A stretch of 64,000 nt of DNA, from positions 4,836,001 to 4,900,000 of the forward strand of contig NZ_JQMJ01000004.1 of NCBI RefSeq assembly GCF_000744655.1, read 5' to 3'. A model generated the notes under the pieces. That model saw only the letters and a list, made by a program, of their open reading frames with translations, did no database searches and was not told where the DNA came from. The DNA comes from Streptacidiphilus rugosus AM-16 (GTDB lineage: Bacteria > Actinomycetota > Actinomycetes > Streptomycetales > Streptomycetaceae). Both the position numbers and the translations under genes were made by a program. This document shows positions 43,744-52,728 of this stretch, in pieces; position 1 is the stretch's first letter, and each line of letters begins with the position of its first letter.

Positions 43744-43956
43744 CGGCCTCGACTACTCCGTCGCCCACCTTCCCGGTTCCTGTATGGGCGCCGAACAACC
43801 CGACCTCTTGATGAAGGATCATCAGGTGATGTCTTCGGCGGTTGGTGAGGGTGTTGCGCGTCGAGTCGGCGTGCTCCGCCGTCCGTGGGTGCTCGGCGAT
43901 GACCTGCGCGAGGAGCCCTGGTCTCTGTCCGCGCGACTCGTAGCGTGTCGGGCGCG

Positions 43957-45093
43957 TCAGTCGACCGGACCGATCCGTTTGAGGGGTCCGCCTTCGCCGT
44001 TGGCACGGGGCCGAGATGTGCCCAGGTTCTGGCGGACCGAGTCCAAGATGGTCAGGCCTTGGCCGACCAGCCCGGCGGCGATCTCGCCCAGGCCGTCGGT
44101 GCCGTTGAGCACGTTGACGTTGGCGCCCTTGAGGCCGCCGGCGGCCTCCTTGACGATCAGCGGCAGCTGGTCGATCAGGAGTCGGTCCAGGGCGACCCGG
44201 TCGTTGGACGCCGCCGCCTCCGCCTGGATCTTCATCCGCTGCGCGTCGGCGAGCGCGAGGACGCGGATCCGTTCGGCTTCCGCCTCTGCGGGCCGCACGA
44301 TTTCCGCCACCAGCTGCTGCTGGCGCAGCTCGGCAGCGCGCTGGGCCAGCTCGGTCTGGGCCGCGAGCACCTCCTGCTGCGCATGGGCTGCTGTCAACGG
44401 TCCGGCCTGGGCGGCTTCCGCCTGGGCCCGGTCCACCTCGGCGGTGTACTGCGCCGTGACGACCGCAGTCTGACGGGCGTACTCGGCCTGGTTTCTGGCC
44501 GCCGCCTGCTCCGCCTCGGCGGAGGCCTGGGTGGCGGCGGCCTGGGCTATCTTGGCCTGCCGCTGGATCGCGGCCTGATGCGGGGCGGCCATCGCTGCGA
44601 TGTAGCCGGTCCGGCCGTCGTCGATGGACTGGATCTGCAGCGAGTCGACGATCAGGCCGATCCTGGCCATCTCCGGCTTGGAGGTCTCCAGCACCTCGGT
44701 GGCCAGCTTCTGCCGCTCGGTGACGATCTCCTCGACCGTCATCGAGCCGATGATCGAGCGCAGGTGACCGGCGAAGATCCGGCCGGTCAAGACCGACATC
44801 TGGTCCTGGTCGGACAGGAACCGCTGGCCGGCGTTGACGATGCTCTCCTTGTCATTGCCGACCTTGAACGCGATCACCGCCCGCACCGTGAGTGCGATGC
44901 CCTGGTGGGTGACGCAGTTCTCGTGGACCTCCGCCTCGCACATGGCCAGGGTCAGGAAGCGGGTTTTGCGGTAGACCGGCAGCACGAACGCGCCGTGCCC
45001 GGTCACCACGCGGAACGGGGCGGTGCCCATGCCGCGCCGACCTCCGGAGATCAGCATCGCCTGGTCCGGAGCGGGAACCCGATAACCGAACAT
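43957..45093 (-). CDS. SPFH/flotillin-like membrane scaffold protein
   Basis: The 378-aa protein has an SPFH (band 7) domain (FRVVTGHGAFVLPVYRKTRF, ENCVTHQGIALTVRAVIAFK, ILTGRIFAGHLRSIIG-like segment) and a long Ala/Gln/Glu-rich coiled coil (ASAEAEQAAARNQAEYARQ, LRQQQLVAEIVRPAEAEAER) typical of flotillins. It organises membrane microdomains in bacteria. ATG 45093 has GAGGAG six bases upstream; ATG 45099 lies inside that site. Confidence 0.88.
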   Translation of the reverse strand: MFGYRVPAPDQAMLISGGRRGMGTAPFRVVTGHGAFVLPVYRKTRFLTLAMCEAEVHENCVTHQGIALTVRAVIAFKVGNDKESIVNAGQRFLSDQDQMSVLTGRIFAGHLRSIIGSMTVEEIVTERQKLATEVLETSKPEMARIGLIVDSLQIQSIDDGRTGYIAAMAAPHQAAIQRQAKIAQAAATQASAEAEQAAARNQAEYARQTAVVTAQYTAEVDRAQAEAAQAGPLTAAHAQQEVLAAQTELAQRAAELRQQQLVAEIVRPAEAEAERIRVLALADAQRMKIQAEAAASNDRVALDRLLIDQLPLIVKEAAGGLKGANVNVLNGTDGLGEIAAGLVGQGLTILDSVRQNLGTSRPRANGEGGPLKRIGPVD

Positions 45094-45226
45094 GGTCATC
45101 TCCTCTGCTGTGGAGCACCCCTCACGGTTCCGACGGGAACCACCATTGGGGCGGCTCGGTCCTCCAGGCCCCTTTCGTCCCGGGATCGGGTTCGGCCCCT
45201 GGCCGCGTCGTCGAGGTAGTCAGAGA

Positions 45227-45598
45227 TCAACGTGCGGGCGTGGTCGCTGAGGGCGGTAGCCCGCCGAAGGTGAATGACGGGTGAGATCGAGTGTCCGTCT
45301 CAATGGGGTCGGCTGCGGCTTTGGTGGCCAGCCCGGAGGACGATTGGAAGGGGCCGTCTTCGTCGTGGGCCCACAAGGCGATGGCGTCGGGATCGCCTTC
45401 GGGGCGTTCTTCCCAGATCCGAACCTCCACGCGATGGGGCATGGGTTCCTGGGTGAACTGCCGAGCCTGCAGTTCCGCCAGGAGGTGCTGCCGGGCCAGC
45501 TCCTTCGCGCTGATGGGCAGGTTTTCAGGCTCGCTTGGGGCGATTATGCGGGCGTTATCCCACGCTTCTTCTGTGATGCGGAGTTCGCAGTAGTACAT
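45227..45598 (-). CDS. hypothetical protein
   Basis: This 123-aa soluble protein reads MYYCELRITEEAWDNARIIA, SAKELARQHLLAELQARQF and HRVEVRIWEERPEGDPDAIA. A perfect AGGAGGT precedes ATG 45598. It has alternating strands and helices with no recognised family; similar small proteins occur beside stress genes in actinomycetes. Confidence 0.65.
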   Translation of the reverse strand: MYYCELRITEEAWDNARIIAPSEPENLPISAKELARQHLLAELQARQFTQEPMPHRVEVRIWEERPEGDPDAIALWAHDEDGPFQSSSGLATKAAADPIETDTRSHPSFTFGGLPPSATTPAR

Positions 45599-45718
45599 CA
45601 GGACCTCCTTGTGGGCGCGACTACCCACATCCCGGCTGCGCAACCCCCGGCCAGGCGCCCGGCCCGGGGCGTGCCTGCCTGGGCCGGATCTGCCCGCTCC
45701 TTTGCCTTTGCTGGGGTG

Positions 45719-46369
45719 TCAGCGGTGCTTCGTGGTCGGCGGCTGGAGGATGCCTTGGGCCGCTTTGGAACCGCCCCGGCCGCCACCGGATCCTCGCAGA
45801 ATGAGAGCGGCGGTGACCGCGACAAGGGCCCCGAGCAGTGGCGCGGTGAGGTAGATCCACAGGTCGTGCAGGTCCCCGCTGGCCTGGGCGGGTACGAGGG
45901 AGCGGGCGGGGTTCATGGACGCTCCGCTTACGGGACTGGCCCACAGGCCGGCGAGCACGATGTATGCGCCGACACCGACTGCGGACAGTGGTCCTGGGTT
46001 CTGTGCGCTGGAGGCGGTGCCCAGGATGGTGCTCACCAGTCCCAGGCTCAGCACCGCTTCGATGACGAAGGCCTGGGCCAGGGTGAATCCGGGCCCGGGC
46101 AGCGTCGTGCCGAGGTGCGCGACGTTGCCGAAGATCGCCCGAAGGACCAGGCAGGCCAGCAGCGCGCCCGCGCACTGGGCGGCGATGTAGCCGGGCACGC
46201 GGCGCCAGGCGAAGTCGCTGCGGAGCGCGAATGCGATGCTCACCACCGGGTTCAGGTGGGCTCCGGAGACAGCGCCCAGCATCCACGCCGGGCGGGCATA
46301 CTCGGGCTCGACGGGCCTGCCGATCGGAACATTGGGCGTGGGCTGAGTCTGTGCCTGGTGGTCTGGCAT
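45719..46369 (-). pseudogene. aquaporin/MIP channel with deleted first helices
   Basis: Both NPA boxes are present (SGAHLNPVVSIAFALR and SGASMNPARSLVPAQA) with the helices after the first box intact (YIAAQCAGALLACLVLRAIF, FVIEAVLSLGLVSTILGTA). The protein, about 216 aa, goes from PVEPEYARPAWMLGAVSGAH directly to the first NPV box, so the usual helices 1 and 2 (about 50-60 residues after PEYAR) are missing. An internal deletion is likely. Without them the pore cannot fold normally. Confidence 0.75.
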
Positions 46370-46392
46370 GATGCGGTCCACGAGCAGACGGC

Positions 46393-46880
46393 GTCCTTAC
46401 CCTGGCTGAGGAGGAGGCGGCCTCGGACCGCAAGGTGCACCGGTCGGCCTGGGAGACGCTGCGGCGCGCGGCGCTGCTCGGCTTCCTGCAGCCGGAGGGC
46501 GCGCGCCTGGTCGACGAGCTCCACGAGCCGTACCCGGCCTGGCGTGTGGAGTGGTCGAGGTGAGCCCGATCGAGGCAGAATCTGGTGGCAACTTGCCACG
46601 GGTTACCCGCGTGCTGCCCTGGCCGCCGCGTCGTTCTCGGCTGCCGCGGACAGGTGCCCGCACTGCGACTTCCCGTTCGACCGCACGGAGCATCACGTGC
46701 GCTGCCGGGGCTACATCGTCAGCGCCGCGGACATGCCGTCGTGCTCATGCCCGTGCGGCGAGGCCCGGCGGGCGGCGGCTGCGGGGCCGCAAGCCGAATG
46801 CGTTCTACGACCGGCCGCGCTGGTGGCGGGACCTCCACCCCGAACGCCTCCACGCCAGCTGGAAACAGCGCTCCTGGTAG
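46393..46880 (+). pseudogene. decayed gene with zinc-knuckle part, several frameshifts
   Basis: Three coding-like pieces follow each other in different frames: ARLVDELHEPYPAWRVEWSR to a TGA at 46561-46563, then GRIWWQLATGYPRAALAAAS with RCPHCDFPFDRTEHHVRC and SCSCPCGEA, then PNAFYDRPRWWRDLHPERLH and WKQRSW to the stop at 46880. Each is well formed and none alone is a gene. It may be one gene or two fused remnants. The cysteine pattern suggests zinc binding. Confidence 0.5.
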
Positions 46881-46966
46881 AGCCACCCGGCCGGGTGCCC
46901 GACCCCCCAGGCGATCCCGGACGGGCCGTGATCCGCAGGGGCCGTGGAGGAACCTGTGGACACACG

Positions 46967-47004
46967 ATGGCCCCCGACGCTGCGGACTGAGCGTCGGGGG
47001 CCAT
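46967..47004. terminator. bidirectional hairpin terminator
   Basis: ATGGCCCCCGACGC pairs perfectly with GCGTCGGGGGCCAT (14-bp stem, ten-base loop) between a plus-strand pseudogene and a minus-strand gene that converge here. It ends about 12 bases beyond the minus-strand stop. Confidence 0.75.
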
Positions 47005-47016
47005 CGGCGTTACTGC

Positions 47017-47309
47017 TCAGAGGCTGACCTTGCTCAGGCCGGCCTGGACGTCTTCGAAGTTCATCACCGGGATGAACTCGACCTTGGCGCCGAGCTTCAT
47101 GAAGAATGGCTCCACGATCTTGGGGATGTCGGACGTCTCCTTGAGATCAAAGACGATGAAGGCGGTGCGGCAGCCGTCCTTCGCACCGAAGTACGCGGCC
47201 TCCGGGTGCAGGGAGCCAAAGTCTCCTCCGTGATCTCGCCGAGGCGCTTGTCCATGCTCGCCCGGTTGCCCTTCGCCATGTCCATCTGTGCGGTGAACAG
47301 AACTCGCAT
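47017..47309 (-). pseudogene. DUF3303-like small protein, frameshifted
   Basis: MRVLFTAQMDMAKGNRASMD and RLGEITEE begin the protein in one frame, and FGSLHPEAAYFGAKDGCRTA, FIVFDLKETSDIPKIVEPFF and EFIPVMNFEDV finish it in another. The length from start to stop is 293 bases, one short of a multiple of three, so one base is missing near 47220. Restored, it would be about 97 aa. The fold is ferredoxin-like; function unknown. Confidence 0.7.
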
Positions 47310-47557
47310 GTCGCACCCGTTTCTTTCGGTTTTGCGGCACCTGTGTGCCGTCAGCCCCAGGCTCATCGGACCGCGCCGAGATCGCCCGGCGGGCGGGTCC
47401 ATTGGTGACCGGCGGTAGTCGCTCGGCCGCAGCCTCCAACGACTGCGCCCTGCCGCGAATATCAGCGCCGAGGCCTCGTCGTGTTTGGTGGCGGGATCTG
47501 TGGGCAGTCGCCCGACAGGCCGCGGTCCGACCGTGGCCGTCGTCCTTGGAGGCCTGC

Positions 47558-47779
47558 ATGCTGTACGAGCTGCGCGAGCAATTCATCACCTCCGAGGACT
47601 GCATGCCCGCAGGCAAGTGGCACATCGTTGAGTCCGGTTGGATGCGCGCCTTGTGCGGGCACTCCGTCGCCCTGGACGAGGCCGCGAGGCCGCTGGCGGA
47701 CCTCAGCGACATCGACTTGGACTGCGCCTGCGACAAATGCGAGCAGATCCACCGCGACATCGCCGCCCGGGGCCTGTGA
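47558..47779 (+). CDS. small cysteine-containing protein, copy 1
   Basis: This 73-aa protein includes GKWHIVESGWMRALCGHSVA and LDCACDKCEQIHRDIAA. The pattern W-H-x-V, R-x-L-C-G and C-x2-C recurs in 50168-50404, so the two are paralogues; these residues could bind zinc. ATG 47558 follows TTGGAGG. Function unknown. Confidence 0.65.
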   Translation: MLYELREQFITSEDCMPAGKWHIVESGWMRALCGHSVALDEAARPLADLSDIDLDCACDKCEQIHRDIAARGL

Positions 47780-47886
47780 GCGGAGCAGGTTTGCCCCCGC
47801 GGTCTCCGGCAAGCCGCATCCGCGGACGGCCACAAACTGGAACTACGCAGGCCACCCGTGGCTGACCTGCCGAAGGGAGTCGTGCC

Positions 47887-48243
47887 GTGATCGAGGCAGC
47901 CGACATCCGTGAATGGCGCACGCACCAGGTCATCGACCCCGGCGGCCACAAGATCGGGGTTCTGGAGGCCATCTACGTGGACACCAGCACCGACGAGCCG
48001 GCCATGGCCACCGTCCAGGTCGGCCTGCCCACCCGCCACCGCCTCGTGTTCGTCCCCCTGGACGGCGCGATCGTCGGCCCCGGATACGTCAAAGTCAGCT
48101 ACGACAAATCCCTGGTCAAGGACTGTCCCGCGATCGGCACCGACGATGTGCTGCCGGCCACCGATGAGGAAGCGGTCTTCCAGCACTACGGCCTGGCCTA
48201 CCAGTCGGGCACCGCGGGTGAGCGGCAGCTCGCCCGCCGCTGA
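47887..48243 (+). CDS. PRC-barrel domain protein, copy 2
   Basis: This 118-aa protein has a PRC-barrel fold: WRTHQVIDPGGHKIGVLEAI, ATVQVGLPTRHRLVFVPLDG, YVKVSYDKSLVKDCPAIG, then the short helix ATDEEAVFQHYGL. GTG 47887 has AAGGGAG upstream. Together with the following small membrane protein it parallels the 32588-33214 pair, suggesting a repeated two-gene module. Confidence 0.8.
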   Translation: MIEAADIREWRTHQVIDPGGHKIGVLEAIYVDTSTDEPAMATVQVGLPTRHRLVFVPLDGAIVGPGYVKVSYDKSLVKDCPAIGTDDVLPATDEEAVFQHYGLAYQSGTAGERQLARR

Positions 48244-48273
48244 TCCGTCCGCCGCGCACAGGAGCCGCCGACC

Positions 48274-48441
48274 ATGGTTCTGTTCCTGCTCGTAATCATC
48301 CTCGCAATCGTGCTGGGCATCATCGGTGCCGTCGCACACGGGCTGCTCTGGCTCCTCGTCATCGGTGTCGTGATCCTCGTTATCGACCTGGTGTTCGCTG
48401 GGCTGCGGTTGCGACGTTCGGGGCGCACAGCGCAACGCTAG
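48274..48441 (+). CDS. small hydrophobic membrane protein, copy 2
   Basis: This 55-aa protein has two transmembrane helices (FLLVIILAIVLGIIGAVAHG and LLWLLVIGVVILVIDLVF) and a basic tail. AGGAG precedes ATG 48274. It is related to 33041-33214. Confidence 0.68.
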   Translation: MVLFLLVIILAIVLGIIGAVAHGLLWLLVIGVVILVIDLVFAGLRLRRSGRTAQR

Positions 48442-48551
48442 CCCCAGCGTGCTGACGCACCATCCCGCGGGCAGCAGTGAGCGGGAGCGGGTGCGCGCAG
48501 CGATCGAGTGGATCGGGAGAAGTCCGCCCGGCGGACCGCGGCAACGTGGGC

Positions 48552-48656
48552 TCAGGGTTCGGCGGTGAGCGAGTGCAGGATCTGGGTGAGCCGGGTGGTG
48601 ATCTGCACGTGGAGCTGGTCGAACTCAACTTTGCGCCTGCCGATAACCTCATCCAT
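48552..48656 (-). CDS. very small protein or C-terminal remnant
   Basis: A 34-codon frame reads MDEVIGRRKVEFDQLHVQIT and ends LTQILHSLTAEP. It is amphipathic and well formed, but starts only six bases after the transposase remnant, so it may be the end of a gene cut by that insertion. Confidence 0.3.
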   Translation of the reverse strand: MDEVIGRRKVEFDQLHVQITTRLTQILHSLTAEP

Positions 48657-48661
48657 GCAGC

Positions 48662-49390
48662 TCAAGCAACATGTCGGTACTCGTGGATGACCCGGCCAAG
48701 ACGATCTCTCCGACGTATCTCCAGGCGGGCGATCGCCCCCGGTTCGAGTAGTTCGGGCACTGCTCGCAGTGGCGCCGCCTGGTTCATGGCTTGGTGGGGC
48801 CGGTGGGTGTTGTGATGCTGCTCGAACTCGTGCCGTGCACGGCGCAGGTGGCGTTCGTTCCAGATCAGGGTCCGGTCCAGGAGTTCGTGGCGGCAGGTCT
48901 GGACCCAGCGCTCCATGAGGGAGTTCATGCGCGGCGTCCGGATGCCGGTGAGGACGACCTGGATGCCGGCGTCAGCCAGGATCTGATCGAACTGTGCCGG
49001 ATATTTCGCGTCCCGGTCCCGGACGAGGTATCTGACGGTGGCTCCGGCGTCCTCCAGGTCCATGACCAGGTCCCGTGCCGCCTGGGTGACCCAGTTCGCG
49101 GCGGGGTGCGCAGCAGTGCCGAGGATCCGGACGCGGCGGGTGGCGTGCTCGATGACCGCCAGAATGTACTGGCGTTCACCGGTCAGAGTGACCGTCTCGA
49201 TGAAGTCGCAGGCCAGCAACGCATCGGCCTGCGTACGAAGGAAGTCCGCCCAAGTGGTCACGCCGCGGTCAGGCGCAGGATCAATACCTTCGGCCTTGAG
49301 GACCTCCCACACCGTCGAGGCGGCGACCTTGATACCCAGCGTGGCCAGCTCGCCGTTGACCCTGCGGTAGCCCCATCACGGGTTCTCGCG
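48662..49390 (-). pseudogene. rve-type (IS3/IS481-like) transposase remnant
   Basis: The catalytic core is present: Asp in LLACDFIETVTLTGERQYIL, Asp in RYLVRDRDAKYPAQFD and Glu in SLMERWVQTCRHEL, followed by EQHHNTHRPHQAMN. Upstream, WGYRRVNGELATLGIKVAAS continues the protein, but the codon before it is TGA and the N-terminal HTH beyond LLILRLVRENP is absent. The insertion is dead and 5' truncated, joined at about 49425 to another truncated gene. Confidence 0.78.
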
Positions 49391-49424
49391 CACCAGGCGC
49401 AGGATCAAGAGCCGGATCGAGCGG

Positions 49425-49808
49425 ATCGTCTCCGCCGGCGTCTGCGCCGAGCTGGAGACCGGGCTCACCGCTGGCATCGTCCTCGTCGACCGCGCCGCCC
49501 TGGACCCGTTCGCCTACTGGCTCGCCGCCGCCGAGCTCCGGCGCGAACTGCTGCCCGGCGCGGACGTCGACCGGCTCCGGGACCTGGTCACGGTGCACTG
49601 CCGCGGCTACGACATGATCCTCGCGACGGTGCTCGACGAGGAGATCCCGCTAGGCGACCACCGCGACCGCGACCCGCTGCTTCGCCGCGAGGTCGACCGG
49701 GTGATCCACCGAGAGCTCGCCACGCTGTGCCTGCGTCACCAGCGGCTCACGAGTGAGCCCGGCGACCAGGGAACGGCGATCAAGGCGGTGCTCGCCGCGG
49801 TCGCCTGA
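49425..49808 (+). pseudogene. C-terminal part of a truncated gene (ATP-binding-like)
   Basis: An open frame without a start encodes TGLTAGIVLVDRAALDPFAY, WLAAAELRRELLPGADVDRL and DMILATVLDEEIPLGDHRDR, ending at 49808. It resembles the distal half of an AAA/nucleoside-kinase-like actinobacterial protein; the P-loop region is missing. Its 5' side abuts the transposase remnant. Confidence 0.5.
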
Positions 49809-50167
49809 CAAGCTGCCCGGCCGGATGCACCGCCCCCAGGCGACCCCGGACGGGCCGACCGCCGGCTCGCAGTGGAAGCGGGGCCGGCAACACAAGATCC
49901 CCTGGTACCGAGCGGACTCTCGGTACCAGGGGCATCGTCGTATATGGGGAAAGGGACGTGTGGGCTTCCCGATGGGGCCGTCCGGCCCAAGCCTGAGCCC
50001 GTGCGCGCGTGCACCGTCATACCAAGCAGGTGATCCGGATGCCCTGCCTGGCCGCCCTGCTGCCGAGTGGCGGTCCTGCGGGTGTCGGGGTGGTGCTGGC
50101 CGTGCCCCCGTCGTGGTCTCGCCGCCCCAACTCTCCGCCTACTACCCAGGCAACGCAGGTGAGAGTC
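49809..50167. other. intergenic region with terminator hairpin
   Basis: About 360 bases contain the perfect hairpin listed separately at 49899-49932 and no credible gene. The part after 50000 precedes the small cysteine-protein gene. Confidence 0.4.
49899..49932 (+). terminator. perfect 14-bp hairpin
   Basis: CCCCTGGTACCGAG pairs with CTCGGTACCAGGGG around a six-base loop. It lies 90 bases after the truncated plus-strand gene. A terminator is the simplest reading. Confidence 0.65.
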
Positions 50168-50404
50168 ATGGCCTACAGGCTGAAAGCCGAGTATGAGTTC
50201 CGGACCGTGGCTGCGTGGCACGTTGTGCCCGACGGAGAGTCTCGGGGCTTGTGCGGTGCACCCCTGGCGCCCGCTGCTCCCACGCGGCCAATCAGCGACC
50301 TCGAGGTCGCGCGCGACGCCTGCCAGGCCTGCGAGGCGCTGCACGCTTCTCTCCGCACCCAGCATTCCCGGGCGAAGGCTTCCGAAGGTGGTACGGCGGG
50401 CTGA
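50168..50404 (+). CDS. small cysteine-containing protein, copy 2
   Basis: This 78-aa paralogue of 47558-47779 has AAWHVVPDGESRGLCGAPLA and ARDACQACEALHASLRTQH. It keeps the W-H-x-V, R-x-L-C-G and C-x2-C positions. ATG 50168 is preceded by GAGAG. Function unknown; a small zinc-binding regulator is possible. Confidence 0.62.
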   Translation: MAYRLKAEYEFRTVAAWHVVPDGESRGLCGAPLAPAAPTRPISDLEVARDACQACEALHASLRTQHSRAKASEGGTAG

Positions 50405-50443
50405 CTCGGGTCGCGACCAGCTCCCTCCTCGAGCCCGGTTGGT

Positions 50444-50698
50444 TCAGGGCAGTCCGATGGCGCTCTCGGTGTTGATCTCGAAATAGTCGTTCTCGGCGAT
50501 TCCGGTGGTCGCGGGGTCGATCAGGCTGCGAACCTCGTCGACGGACGGGGCCTCCCACAGGCAATGGGCGTGGGTCCCGTCGACCGCCGGGAACACCTGG
50601 TGACAGGCCAGGCCCTTCGGGAGGTCTCCCAGGAGCTCCTGGGCGCCGGCGAAGAACTTCTCCGGGTCGGAAATGGTGTGCGTGACTCCGATCAGCAT
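50444..50698 (-). CDS. small hypothetical protein (dimeric alpha-beta barrel-like)
   Basis: This 84-aa protein includes LIGVTHTISDPEKFFAGAQE, HQVFPAVDGTHAHCLWEAPS and VDEVRSLIDPATTG. It resembles small actinobacterial DUF-type ferredoxin-fold proteins. GAGG lies nine bases before ATG 50698. It is followed downstream by no other gene on this strand. Confidence 0.65.
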   Translation of the reverse strand: MLIGVTHTISDPEKFFAGAQELLGDLPKGLACHQVFPAVDGTHAHCLWEAPSVDEVRSLIDPATTGIAENDYFEINTESAIGLP

Positions 50699-50742
50699 GC
50701 TGCTCACCTCTTGGTTCGTGATGCTGTGGATTCGGCCGGACC

Positions 50743-51066
50743 CTACGGCCAGGGGGTCTCTCGGGCCTGAAGGGTGCGTCCGGCGTAGCGGAACCCGTTG
50801 ATGCCGCGCTTGGCCATCCACTGCTCGAGCACGGTGCGGTCCGCGAGTGCCTCGGGGTATGCCGCGAGTTTCGCACTGGCCAGGCGGCGAGTTGCCCAGA
50901 GCAGCGCCCAGGCGGCGGTGGCCGGCTCCATGGTCGCGCGTTCCCGCCAGAGTTCCTGTCGCTGTCGCAGGTGTTCGGCCGCGTCCGTTGATGTATCGGG
51001 GCCGCCGGCTTCGATCAGTGCGGCGGTGAAGTAGCTGGTCATCACGCGGTCGATGTTGGCGTCCAT
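50743..51066 (-). CDS. hypothetical helical protein
   Basis: This 107-aa all-helical protein reads MTSYFTAALIEAGGPDTSTD, AAWALLWATRRLASAKLAAY and VLEQWMAKRGINGFRYAGR. It starts at ATG 51066 with AGGAGG upstream and is probably co-transcribed with 50444-50698. No family is recognised. Confidence 0.6.
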   Translation of the reverse strand: MDANIDRVMTSYFTAALIEAGGPDTSTDAAEHLRQRQELWRERATMEPATAAWALLWATRRLASAKLAAYPEALADRTVLEQWMAKRGINGFRYAGRTLQARETPWP

Positions 51067-51785
51067 AGCCGTGCCGCCTTCCGAACCCCTCCTTCATCAT
51101 CCATCGCTGTCAGGCAAAGCGATAGTGCCGCAGGTCGTGAATGCCGCTGGCCTGGTCCGAGCGCGATGAAGGTCCGGGGCTCGTACCGACGCCGTTGACG
51201 TGCGGGAGGAGCCCCGGACGGGCCCGTCCGCAGGCGGGCCAAGGGGCGGACGGCCGCCAAGGTGGGAGAGGCGGCGCGTCCTGCTCTCACCGTGCGTCGG
51301 GGGGTGCACGCCGAGGAGGAGGCGCGCCGAACGCATCCAGGTGAAAGAGAGACCGCCCGGACGGCGAGGCAGGGCGGTCCCCTTGTCCGCCGGCCGCGGG
51401 AATGACGGAGCGGCGGATCACGGAGCACCAGCCGCGCAGCAACCAGCTTGACCAACGAAGCCAGCAAGAGCACCACGCCCAGAACAGCGACGTCCAGGAC
51501 CACCTTCCACGTCCAGATGCCCGCTGGGACAGGTCGGTATCGCTGGCGCACTCGCGTGCGAAAGTGCCTGCCTTGGTGGCTTGTCAATCGGGGCTTCCCT
51601 GGCAAGGGCGCGCAAAACTGCGAATCGCATGAGTGGTACAACCACGATGGCCGCGTTGCCCGGTGCTACCACTGCGAGGTCGGCGAGCGGCCCTGGGGGC
51701 GACGTCCAACAAGCCGCGTCCTTCCCGGGACAGTTGATACGGCTGCGCTCCTGAACCAGGTTGCCTCCGAGATCTGATCTTGGAG
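51067..51785. other. region with no firm gene
   Basis: A minus-strand stretch near 51420-51530 reads WTWKVVLDVAVLGVVLLLAS and could be a transmembrane fragment, but neither a start nor a sensible C-terminus is present. The remainder has no recognisable content. The left end of the IS630 copy probably lies near 51700-51780. Confidence 0.35.
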
Positions 51786-52490
51786 GTGCTCGTGGGGCGT
51801 CGTCCGGAAGTGTTCGTCCGGCCGGTGAGCATGGAGGAGGGCCGCCGGCTGCAGCGGATCGGCCGGACCTCGAAGGATCCGGTCCGGCTGCGACGGGCGA
51901 TCGTGATACTGATGTCCGCGCAGGGCGGGTCGGTGCGGGACATCACCTCGCTGCTGCAGGTCGGCAAGGACTACGTGCGCGATGTCGTCCATGCCTTCAA
52001 CGAGCGGGGGTTCGACGCATTGGACCCAAAAATGGAGCGGGGGACGCCCAAAGGCGATCCGTGACCAGGTGCGCGAGCGCATCTTCCTGATCGCCCGGAC
52101 GTCCCCCGCAGACTGGGGCATCACCGCGTTCTCCACCTGGAGCCTGGCCAAGCTCGCCGCACACCTGGTCGAGCGCAAGGTCGTCACCGCGGTCAGCCGC
52201 GAGACCCTGCGACGGATCCTGCGCGAGGGCAGGGTCTCCTGGTAGACGACAACGACGTGGAAGGCCTCCACGGACCGGGAGTTCATCGCCAAGATGCACC
52301 GGGTCCTGGAGCTCTACGACACGCCGCCTACCGACGGCCGGATGGTCTGTTTGGACGAGTTCGGCCCGCTCAACCTTCAGTCCCGCAAGGGGAAAGCGTG
52401 GCGCATGGCGCGTTCGCCGCGTCGGCTGAGGGCCACCTACAACCACTACGACGGTGTGATGCACATGTTGGCGGCCCTCGACCTCGCTAC
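51786..52490 (+). pseudogene. IS630-family transposase remnant
   Basis: The N-terminal HTH part (PVRLRRAIVILMSAQGGSVR, FNERGFDALDPKMERG) shifts frame near 52040 to DQVRERIFLIARTSPADWGI and SRETLRRILREGRVSW, meets a TAG, then continues as REFIAKMHRVLELYDTPP, VCLDEFGPLNLQ and NHYDGVMHMLAALDLAT. The rest of the DDE domain is missing. It is dead, and its 3' end is fused to a gene fragment on the other strand. Confidence 0.8.
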
Positions 52491-52616
52491 CGTGGTAGCC
52501 GAAGACCGCCAAGCCGTGGGGCGCAGAGCGTGGGCGCTGCCGGTGTTGGCCAGGACGCCGGCCACGCCAACGACCACTGCGGCGATCAGGAGGATGAGTC
52601 CAGGAATGACGATCAT
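52490..52616 (-). pseudogene. N-terminal fragment of a copy of the 31738 membrane protein
   Basis: ATG 52616 begins IVIPGLILLIAAVVVGVAGV and continues LANTGSAHA, matching IIILGLIILVAAAALAVAG and GNTGSAHA at 31738. After a one-base shift VFGYHGS matches VFGHPMNGS. The gene then stops at the IS630 remnant near 52490, so its distal two thirds were lost there. Confidence 0.72.
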
Positions 52617-52728
52617 GGCGCGCTCCGAAGATTGCCTGCGGCCTTGGAATCGGGCGTGCGCCACTGGTTCGAGCGGGCGTCCAGGAAGAGTCACGGTCAT
52701 AACCGCACGGGCGGGCTCGCCCCGCTGG

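Noticed and set aside
51042..51641. 199-codon minus-strand frame with a transmembrane-like stretch
   Set aside because: Only about 25 residues look like a real helix; the rest is Arg/Ser/Pro-rich and no start signal is present.
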